A DNA stretch of 64,000 nucleotides from Natrinema salaciae. GTDB lineage: Archaea; Halobacteriota; Halobacteria; Halobacteriales; Natrialbaceae. How positions within the stretch are numbered: position 1 is the first letter of the stretch; the number at the start of each line of letters is the position of its first letter. This document shows positions 36,124 to 42,795 of this stretch, in pieces. Made by a program: the position numbers and the translations under genes. The notes beneath the pieces were generated by a model. The model had not been told where the DNA came from, ran no database searches, and was given only the letters and a program-made list of their open reading frames with translations. The stretch is taken from assembly GCF_900110865.1 (NCBI RefSeq), contig NZ_FOFD01000003.1:124001-188000 (forward strand). Reading direction: 5' to 3'.

Positions 36124-37506
36124 TTACACCCGCCGGAGGAGGTCGAGGACGTCCGCGAAGCCGACGCGGCCGTTCCCGTCGAAGTCGAACGCGTCGGGGT
36201 TTTCCTGCACGCCGTCGGCCTCGAGATGCTCGTAGAAGGCGTTCACGTCGGCGTGGGTCGTCTGGCCGTCGCCATCGACGTCGTCGTACAGCCCGTCACC
36301 GTCGGGGTCTCGCGCCTCGTGCTCGCCGATCTGAATCGTTTCCGTCGCGTCGTCGGTCGTCACCGTCGTCTCGACGACCGGCGACCAGCCGCCGTCGTTC
36401 CCGGCCGCGACGCCGACCTCGTAGGTCGTTCCGGGCGTCAGGTTCGCGATCGTGGCCGTCGGTTCGGACGTGGTCGTCCTCCGGTCGCCGTCGAGGGTGA
36501 CGTCGTACGTCGTGGCCGCGTCGACGCTCGTCCAGCCGAGTTCGATCGTCGTCGCCGTGACCTCGTTCGTCCACACGTCGTCGGGCGACGCGGGCGGGGT
36601 CGGTCCGGCGTCGCTCTCGAGGCCGCTTTCGTAGGTCGTGCCGTCGACCGTGAGGTCGAGGGAGGTGTACGTCACCTCACCGCTGGCCCCCGCCCAGTAC
36701 TCGTTGCCGACCTCGACGCCGGTGAGCGTCAGGTCCTCGCTGACGCCGTGCTCGTCGGTCAGGTAGTCGCCAATCGCCGCGAGATCGACCTGCCCCGTCG
36801 ACGCGCCGCCGGCGATCCGAAAGATGTGGAACGTCCACTCCCGGTCGTAGTCCGCCCAGTGGTCGATCTGATTGCCAAACTGGTCGGTCAGGACGTCTTC
36901 TTCCTCCATGTAGTGGTCGTGGCCGCCGCCCCAGTCGAGCACCAGCATGATCTCGTGGGTGATCGGCGGATTCTCCGAGTCCCGCTCCCCGTCCAGGAGC
37001 CACCACTCCTCGGCGAGATCCCACTCGCCGCCGCCGATGTCGACGTCGACGTCGAACTCGAGGACGAGTTCGTCGATATCGCCGCGCCGGGTCGGCAGCT
37101 CCGGGATTCCGGTGTCGGCACCCCACGGTCGCCCGCCGCAGAACGCCTCGGGGTAGTTGATCCCGTCGCCGACCGCGCTGAACTGGTAGCCGTACCGTCC
37201 GTCGTCGTAGACCCGGATACACTGCTCGGAGTTGGGCATTCCCCACTTGTTGTTCATGAGGTGCCAGTGGCCGTCGCCGAGTTCGAAGGTGTCCCAGTCG
37301 CCACACGTCTCCCGTTCGATCGACTGGGCGGCGGCCGTCGAGACGCCGCCGAGCGCGAGCGCACTCGCCCCGATGGCGCCGGCCCGGAGCACGGACCGGC
37401 GGGAGCGCGCCTCGGCCGCCCCGCTGCTCGCGGTCTCGGAATTCGTCCGTTCGGTTCGTCGGTCTTCTCGTGTGTCGCGTCGGGTCATTGTCATAGTCGC
37501 CTGCAA
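36124..37506 (-). CDS. Dockerin-bearing GH12-type endoglucanase
   Basis: A 460-residue Tat substrate (RSRRSVLRAGAIG, signal to about 60). The catalytic jelly-roll (about 65-290) shows GH12 hallmarks: WHLMNNKWGM (GH12 NN-WG), the nucleophile Glu185 in THEIMLVLDWGG, and Glu269 in VGNEYWAG as acid/base candidate. GH12 enzymes hydrolyse beta-1,4-glucan or xyloglucan with retention. A fibronectin type III spacer follows (about 305-390, TTIELGWTSVDAATTYDV), resembling the FN3 units of the scaffoldin. The dockerin covers 400-460, loops DVDGDGQTTHAD and DFDGNGRVGFAD, ending in RRV where most others end RRI. No A/T-rich promoter precedes it. It may be read from the GH5 gene upstream, across the decayed dockerin remnant. 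Confidence 0.85.
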   Translation of the reverse strand: MQATMTMTRRDTREDRRTERTNSETASSGAAEARSRRSVLRAGAIGASALALGGVSTAAAQSIERETCGDWDTFELGDGHWHLMNNKWGMPNSEQCIRVYDDGRYGYQFSAVGDGINYPEAFCGGRPWGADTGIPELPTRRGDIDELVLEFDVDVDIGGGEWDLAEEWWLLDGERDSENPPITHEIMLVLDWGGGHDHYMEEEDVLTDQFGNQIDHWADYDREWTFHIFRIAGGASTGQVDLAAIGDYLTDEHGVSEDLTLTGVEVGNEYWAGASGEVTYTSLDLTVDGTTYESGLESDAGPTPPASPDDVWTNEVTATTIELGWTSVDAATTYDVTLDGDRRTTTSEPTATIANLTPGTTYEVGVAAGNDGGWSPVVETTVTTDDATETIQIGEHEARDPDGDGLYDDVDGDGQTTHADVNAFYEHLEADGVQENPDAFDFDGNGRVGFADVLDLLRRV

Positions 37507-37579
37507 TCGTTCGAATGTCTGTTCACGCTCGCGGCTCCGAAACGGCCGCTCGCTTTCCGGGGGCCGCTAGCCTCTATCG

Positions 37580-37930
37580 TCAGATCCGCCGGCACAGATC
37601 GAGCACGTCGGCGAAGCCGATGCGGTCGTTGCCGTCGAAGTCGAACGCGTCGGGGGTTGGTCTGGACGCCCTCGCCCTCGAGGTGGGCGGAAAGGGCATC
37701 GCCGTCGGTGTTGGTGGTCCGGCCGTTGCCGTCGGCGTCGTCGTAGAGCCCGTCGCCGTCCGGGTCCTGGGGCTCGTACTCGCCGACCTGGATCGTCTCG
37801 TCGCCCCATTGTCCAGGTCAACGAACTCCGAGACCGCGAGGACCACCGGCGCAGGGTAGTTGATCGCCAACTCGTTAGTCGAGCACGACCCGGTGACGTC
37901 GACGGACGACAGCGCCGTGCCGGCACGCCG
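37580..37930 (-). pseudogene. Decayed C-terminus of another dockerin protein
   Basis: Three successive reading frames together spell the end of a dockerin protein. One frame carries TGSCSTNELAINYPAPVV and EFVDLDNG. A second carries DETIQVGEYEPQDPDGDG, then DADGNGRTTNTDGDAL. The first frame returns with PDAFDFDGNDRIGFADVL ending DLCRRI. At about 37,648-37,662 the sequence has an extra G compared with the matching position of intact neighbours, explaining one shift; the other lies near 37,800. The first calcium loop is also degraded (DADGNGRTTNTD). No signal peptide or catalytic domain survives. It is probably the leftover of a duplication or deletion between the neighbouring dockerin genes. 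Confidence 0.7.
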
Positions 37931-37953
37931 GCGTCGAGCGGGGAGCGCCGCCG

Positions 37954-39993
37954 TCAGATGCGGCGGAGCAGATCGAGGACGTCCGCAAAGCCGATGCGAC
38001 CGTTGCCGTCGAAGTCGAACGCGTCGGGGTTGTCCTGCACGCCGTCGGCGTCGATGTTCTCGTAGAAGGCGTTGACGTCGGCGTGGGTGGTCTGGCCGTC
38101 GCCGTTGACGTCGTCGTAGAGCCCGTCGCCGTCCGGGTCCTGGGGCTCGTACTCGCCGACCTGGAGCGTGTCGTCGACGCTTCCCGTCTCGAACGGCACC
38201 AGGTCGTCCTTGTGCATCTCGAGCCGGTCCTTCAGGTACTGGCCGCTGTCCTCCCCGCCGAGCAGCTCCCACTCGCAGGGAAGCTCCTCACAGCCGACCG
38301 GGATGTCCGCCATCGGCGTGTCGTAGAAGTTGTCGTTGACGAGCTCGAGGTCGCCCTCCTCGGGGGCGCCCGGGTACTCGAACATCTTCGGCAGCCAGCG
38401 GACGTCGGCACACCAGCCGATCCAGCTGATCCGGTCGTCCTGCTCGACCGCGTTGAGGAACGGCTCGCCGTACTCGAAGGTCGTGCCCAGTCCGGTCGTC
38501 GAGCCGCGAAGCCAGTGGGAGACCTCCGGGTCGTTGATCCAGCCGAACTCGGAGATGGCGATGGGGTGGTGGTCCATCGCGTTCTGGAGCCCCGCCGCCT
38601 CGTAGGCCTCCCACCCCCAGCAATCGGGCTGGTCGACGCTATCGGGCGGCGCGATGTAGGGGTCCTCGAGTTCTTTCCCGGTCTCGGCCTCGACGGCCTC
38701 GGGGCTCTTGTAATCCGTGTCGTTGAACCAGTTGTTCACCTGGCTGACGTCGTGGCCCGCGTAGTTGTGCCAGGTGACGGCGATGTTGTCGTACCCTGCC
38801 TCGTTGAAGTTCCGCCAGTGGAGCGCCTGGATCGACTGACACCAGCCGGGGACGCCGACCAGCAGGACGCGATCGGACTGATACTCCCTGATCTTCTCGA
38901 TGATCGGACCCATGAAGTCGTCGACGAACGTGTCCCAGAGCGGCTTCTGCTTGATCGCTCCACAGCCCTGGACCGGCCCCCAGATCCCCGGTGCCGTCGG
39001 CTCGTTGTACGGCTCGAAGATCACGTGGGGTTCGTCGGCGTACCGCTCTGCCACGGTATCCCAGAACATGAGGACTTCCTCGAGCAGTTCCTCGTTGACC
39101 GTCCAGTTCTCGTACGCGTACGGCGTTCCGGGGATGTCGCTCTCGTCGACGATACCGGCCCAGCCGTCGTACCCCGGCGTGAGCTCGTTGATGGTGACCT
39201 GGTCGACGTGACCCCACGAGCCCGGCGCCTCCTCGCCGAACGCCTCGTGGGTGTTGTACGCCCAGTAGTTCGTATAGTCGCTGTTGTACGGAAGGTGGTT
39301 CTCCGCGGCGGCGGGTCGCTCCTTGCCCGGCGGCTGCTCGTGCCAGTGACGGTGGTAGTCGACGATGCAGTAGACGCCGCGCTCCTTACAGCGCTCGACG
39401 ATCGGGTCGTAGTGGGTCTCGAGGTAGTCGTCGAGTTCCGCCTGCGTGAACGCGACCGGCTGTGGCGGTCGCATCTTCCGCCGGTCGTCGTCGACTACGT
39501 CGGGTGATTCGAGCTCGCCCGGTTCGTACTCGGGCCCGGTGTGCCCCATCGGGTGCTCGCCGATGTCCTGCGGCTGGGCGGGGACGCGGATGGCCCGCGG
39601 GTACCAACCCTGCTCGGGGTCCGTGACCATATCGAGGAGCTGCGTCGGCGTCTTCCCGCGGAGGAACCGCGTCCGGTGGAGCCGCTTCGGGTCCGGGATG
39701 CTGAGCCCCCGCATTTTGAAGGTCTCGCCGTCCTCGTTGACGATTCGATTGTCGCTGCTGACCGTCAGGTTCTGAAACTCCTGGATACCGGTGGCTGCGG
39801 CGCTGCCGGTGAGGCCTGCCCCCAGCGCGAGTCCCGCGGCTCCCACGCCCGCCGTCGTCCGCATTACGCCGCGTCGGGTCAACTCGATCGACGACTCCGA
39901 GTCGTTCGACGCCTGATTCAGCACGCGACGCCGCGTGTTTCCGTTCGTCGATGTCGATTCGTCCGTCCGCTGTGTTGTGTCGTTGTCTTGCAT
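37954..39993 (-). CDS. Dockerin-bearing GH5 enzyme, large form
   Basis: A 679-residue Tat substrate (LTRRGVMRTTAGVG, signal to about 67). The GH5 domain is unusually long (about 75-600), with inserts between barrel elements. Motifs are DYHRHWH, the acid/base Glu331 in FEPYNEPT, WHNYAGHD and the nucleophile Glu482 in ISEFGWI. The dockerin (619-679) is of the subtype with DVNGDGQTTHADVNAFYENID, shared only with the GH5 gene next to the scaffoldin. The two also share the EPQDPDGDG linker, and the encoding DNA is identical over at least 136 bp. Its own promoter region contains an 18-bp palindrome. Cellulase-type activity is likely. Confidence 0.9.
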   Translation of the reverse strand: MQDNDTTQRTDESTSTNGNTRRRVLNQASNDSESSIELTRRGVMRTTAGVGAAGLALGAGLTGSAAATGIQEFQNLTVSSDNRIVNEDGETFKMRGLSIPDPKRLHRTRFLRGKTPTQLLDMVTDPEQGWYPRAIRVPAQPQDIGEHPMGHTGPEYEPGELESPDVVDDDRRKMRPPQPVAFTQAELDDYLETHYDPIVERCKERGVYCIVDYHRHWHEQPPGKERPAAAENHLPYNSDYTNYWAYNTHEAFGEEAPGSWGHVDQVTINELTPGYDGWAGIVDESDIPGTPYAYENWTVNEELLEEVLMFWDTVAERYADEPHVIFEPYNEPTAPGIWGPVQGCGAIKQKPLWDTFVDDFMGPIIEKIREYQSDRVLLVGVPGWCQSIQALHWRNFNEAGYDNIAVTWHNYAGHDVSQVNNWFNDTDYKSPEAVEAETGKELEDPYIAPPDSVDQPDCWGWEAYEAAGLQNAMDHHPIAISEFGWINDPEVSHWLRGSTTGLGTTFEYGEPFLNAVEQDDRISWIGWCADVRWLPKMFEYPGAPEEGDLELVNDNFYDTPMADIPVGCEELPCEWELLGGEDSGQYLKDRLEMHKDDLVPFETGSVDDTLQVGEYEPQDPDGDGLYDDVNGDGQTTHADVNAFYENIDADGVQDNPDAFDFDGNGRIGFADVLDLLRRI
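38041..38176 (-). repeat. Dockerin-coding direct repeat, copy A
   Basis: This 136-bp segment, covering the linker and first half of the dockerin, is identical base for base to 45,341-45,476 in another GH5 gene, 7.3 kb away in the same orientation. Such identity at synonymous sites indicates very recent duplication or gene conversion. Confidence 0.85.
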
Positions 39994-40064
39994 TGTAGTC
40001 CGGTGGTTGAATTCGGTACGTACCGCCTCGATCCGTGGTTCCGCTGCGCCGGTGCCGGCGCGAT

Positions 40065-40140
40065 TATCCTTACTCGGTGCCGAGTAATAAAACTAACTAA
40101 TTATTCATAATAATTTAATTTAGTTATGTTGTAATTATAT
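40065..40140 (-). promoter_or_regulatory. Promoter with 18-bp palindrome, upstream of the large GH5 gene
   Basis: TTACTCGG-TG-CCGAGTAA (40,070-40,087) is a perfect 8-bp inverted repeat overlapping the TATA-like TTTTATTAC on the coding strand. A further A/T-rich tract lies behind it. The leader before the ATG would be about 65 bases. The TTACT...AGTAA ends recall the repeat at the other GH5 promoter (36,045-36,059). A regulator site is plausible. Confidence 0.45.
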
Positions 40141-40169
40141 GGCACGGGAACGACCAACCCAGCGACGAT

Positions 40170-41915
40170 TCAGATCCGCCGGAGGAGGTCGAGGACGTCC
40201 GCGAAGCCGATACGGTCGTTGCCGTCGAAGTCGAACGCGTCGGGGTTGTCCTGCACGCCGTCGGCCTCGAGGTGCTCGTAGAACGCGTTGACGTCGGCGT
40301 GGGTCGTCTGGCCGTCGCCGTCGACGTCGTTGTACAGCCCGTCACCGGTCGTGTCCCGGGCCTCGTAGTCACCCACCTGAACCGGCTCGTCGGACCGGGA
40401 GTCGTCGACGGTCACGACGACGTCGTGCACACCGTCGGGCTCGGTGACGGCGACCGTCCGTGTCGTCGACTCGCCGCCGACGGTGACGGTGAGGTCGTGG
40501 CGTCCGAGGAACGCCGTCGTCTCGAAAGTGCCGTCCGCATCGGTCGTTCCCGATTCCTCGGTCCACCACTCGTCGAACACGAGATCCGTGTAGACGTCGT
40601 AGGCGGGTTTCGGCGTCCAGTCCTCCTCGAACAGCGGCGCGTCGGGCTCGGAGCCGTCGTAGTCCGGCGCCCAGTGATCGCCGTCCCAGAACCCCCACAC
40701 GAGGAAGTCGCTCGTCGCGGGGTGACTGAAGAACGTCTTCAGGAACTGGCGGAAGAACGCGGCCTGCTGATCCTGACTCTCCCAGTCGCCCTGGAACATG
40801 TCGAACTCGGAAGCAGTGAGGGTGGCTCCGTAGTCGGCGTACAGATCCAGCCCCGCGACGATTTCGTCGGGCGTGAGTCGCTGGTCGACGGCGAAGTGAC
40901 ACTGGAACCCGATGCCGTCGAGCTCGATTCCCTCGCCGCGGAGGAACTCGATCTGCTCCGTGTACCAGTCTCGAGCGTACTCCTCGGGTCCGGAGAGGGT
41001 GTTGAAGTCGTTGACCGCGATGTCGACGCCCGCCTCGTCGGCGACCGTCTGCGCTCGCTCGTACCAGTCGGCGAGCAACTCCGATCGCCAGGGGACGACG
41101 TCTCCCTCCCACGGCCGGTCCTCGTCGACGGCGTCGTCGTAGACGCCGACCATGAGGTCGTGGGCGTGCAGGGCCTCGTTGACGACGTCCCACTCCTCGA
41201 TGTCGTCGCCGTAGTGGCGGATGATCGTCTCGATATGCTCGAGGCTCCGCTCGCGGATCGTCTCCGCGTCGCGTTCGTCGATGGCTGTCTCGACGTCCGC
41301 CGGGACGGCGTACGTGTCCCGGTTGCCCCAGACGCAGGTGTGGCCGCGAACGTCGAGTTCGCGGTCGAGGAGCCACTCGGTCGCGGCGTCGGCGGTTTCC
41401 CGATTCTCCTCCCAGAACCGCCACTTGTGGTGGTTCCCGAGCACGGCCGTGTTGAACAGTTCCGGCACGCGCTCGCGGTACGCCTCGAGGTCGGCCTCGT
41501 CGACCGGGTCGCCCTCGATGGACCCCTCGACGAGCAGTTCCGCGTTCACCTGGGTCCCAAACCCGTACGCGTGTTCCCGCATCTCGACGTCGACGGTCGC
41601 GTCCGGGATCGGCGTTCCGTCGGCGTTCTGAACGACGATCTCGAGGTCGCTCGTCCGGTGTTGCTCGATGCGCTCGTCGGCCGCCAGTTCCCAGTCGTCG
41701 GCCTGTACGGCGGCGGTTCCGGTCGTCGCGCCGAGCACACCGACCGCGCTCGCGGTTCCGATCGCACCCACCGAGCGGAGGTACTCCCGCCGCTCGAGCG
41801 GGGCGGCGCGGTCGTCGGTCGGCCGCCGGTCGCGTCGATCCTCGTCGGGACCGCCGCTCGCTTCGGAGCGATTCGATTCGTGTCGGTCGTGTCGTGTCCC
41901 GTCCGTGTCAGTCAT
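40170..41915 (-). CDS. Dockerin-bearing GH10 xylanase
   Basis: A 581-residue Tat substrate (LERREYLRSVGAIG). The GH10 domain (about 90-450) has RGHTCVWG, the acid/base Glu247 in EWDVVNEALH, FQCHFAVD and the nucleophile Glu370 in TASEFDM, all as in active xylanases. This contrasts with the GH10-like protein 7 kb downstream. A short beta-sandwich (about 465-505, GTFETTAFLGRHDLTVTVGGE) and the dockerin (521-581) follow. The dockerin has the DTTGDGLYNDVDGDG lead and a second loop DFDGNDRIGFAD. The start at MTDTDGTRH lies 48 bp after the stop of the anchor-cohesin gene, making it the last gene of the GH5-scaffoldin-anchor-GH10 unit; an ATG 17 codons upstream would overlap that gene. Confidence 0.93.
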   Translation of the reverse strand: MTDTDGTRHDRHESNRSEASGGPDEDRRDRRPTDDRAAPLERREYLRSVGAIGTASAVGVLGATTGTAAVQADDWELAADERIEQHRTSDLEIVVQNADGTPIPDATVDVEMREHAYGFGTQVNAELLVEGSIEGDPVDEADLEAYRERVPELFNTAVLGNHHKWRFWEENRETADAATEWLLDRELDVRGHTCVWGNRDTYAVPADVETAIDERDAETIRERSLEHIETIIRHYGDDIEEWDVVNEALHAHDLMVGVYDDAVDEDRPWEGDVVPWRSELLADWYERAQTVADEAGVDIAVNDFNTLSGPEEYARDWYTEQIEFLRGEGIELDGIGFQCHFAVDQRLTPDEIVAGLDLYADYGATLTASEFDMFQGDWESQDQQAAFFRQFLKTFFSHPATSDFLVWGFWDGDHWAPDYDGSEPDAPLFEEDWTPKPAYDVYTDLVFDEWWTEESGTTDADGTFETTAFLGRHDLTVTVGGESTTRTVAVTEPDGVHDVVVTVDDSRSDEPVQVGDYEARDTTGDGLYNDVDGDGQTTHADVNAFYEHLEADGVQDNPDAFDFDGNDRIGFADVLDLLRRI

Positions 41916-41962
41916 TGTTCGTGCTGGGGTACGAGGTCGTGTTGCCGGTGCGAGGCTGTCGG

Positions 41963-42676
41963 TCACTCGTGGTTCTCGATCGTCGGCGATCCACCGGAGC
42001 GGTCGGAATGTCGCCTGAGCGCGTACGCGACACCGCCCGTCGCCCCCGCCACCGCGGTCAGGGGCCCGAACCCGGGATTCTCGTCGTCGGACGCCGTCCC
42101 GCCGTCCGTCGATTCGTCGCCGTCGCCGACGGTCAGCGTCGCCGTCTCGATCTCGGGCTCGACGGGTTCGCCGTTGCCGTCCTCGATCGGGAGCGAATCG
42201 CCCTCCGCGACCTCGACGGTGGTCTCGCCGTCGGCCGCGCCCTCGAGTTCGACGGTACCGAACGCGACGTCGGTCGCGCCCGCCTCGACCTCCTGTGCCG
42301 CTTCGAGGGTCGCCGTCTCGTCGGTCACCTCGACGGTGTTGAACATGGCGTCGGCGAAGGGCCCACCGAGCTCGGCGTCGACGACGGTCGCGACGTCGGT
42401 GTCGACGCTGACCGCGAGGTTGAACCCGGAGAGGCCGTCGGGAGCCGCGGTCAGGCCGAGATCGACGGTCGTCGTCTCGCCCGGATCGATCTCGGCTGCC
42501 ACCGCCGTTACCGTTACCGTCGGCGTGACCGTCTCCCCGACGACGGGTCCGGCCGCCGAGCCGACGCCGACGAGACCGACGGCCGCCAGGAACGGCCGTC
42601 GCCCCATCGGGCCGTCGGTCGCCGTGGTCCGCTTATCTGCCCGTTCTACCCGTTCTATTTCCGTGTTTTCGTGCAT
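41963..42676 (-). CDS. Single-cohesin surface anchor protein
   Basis: A 237-residue Tat substrate (MGRRPFLAAVGLVG, about 24-47). Residues 51-183 form one cohesin-like domain (TVTVTAVAAEIDPGETTTVDLGL, GLSGFNLAV, AFGTVELEG), nearly identical in its core to the third cohesin of the scaffoldin. An acidic linker leads to NPGFGPLTAVAGATGGVAYAL followed by RR (200-222). This is a PGF-CTERM-like tripartite sorting signal that haloarchaeal archaeosortase would process, leaving the protein lipid-anchored at the surface. A short hydrophilic tail after the RR is slightly longer than usual. It is 120 bp after the scaffoldin and 48 bp before the xylanase. It should hold one dockerin enzyme at the cell surface. 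Confidence 0.87.
   Translation of the reverse strand: MHENTEIERVERADKRTTATDGPMGRRPFLAAVGLVGVGSAAGPVVGETVTPTVTVTAVAAEIDPGETTTVDLGLTAAPDGLSGFNLAVSVDTDVATVVDAELGGPFADAMFNTVEVTDETATLEAAQEVEAGATDVAFGTVELEGAADGETTVEVAEGDSLPIEDGNGEPVEPEIETATLTVGDGDESTDGGTASDDENPGFGPLTAVAGATGGVAYALRRHSDRSGGSPTIENHE
42241..42410 (-). repeat. Cohesin-coding repeat, copy in anchor gene
   Basis: By eye this 170-bp segment differs at only two positions from 43,635-43,804 in the scaffoldin gene. It covers the core of the cohesin (LEGAADG back to the VDTDVAT region). The identity exceeds what protein constraint requires and indicates recent gene conversion or duplication. Confidence 0.85.
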
Positions 42677-42795
42677 TGGAATACAAACTCGTCAGACCCA
42701 CCGATCGCGTATCGAAAGCCGCGAGACGACGGCCGGCAGGGTTCGGATTCGACGGATCGCCGCGATGGCGACCCCGGACGATACCGGGAATCGAA

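Noticed and set aside
34490-41915. The GH5 and GH10 genes as lateral transfers from clostridial cellulosomes
   Set aside because: Acidic composition, GC content and Tat signals are fully haloarchaeal; nothing in the sequence alone shows a recent bacterial origin. A phylogenetic tree would be needed.
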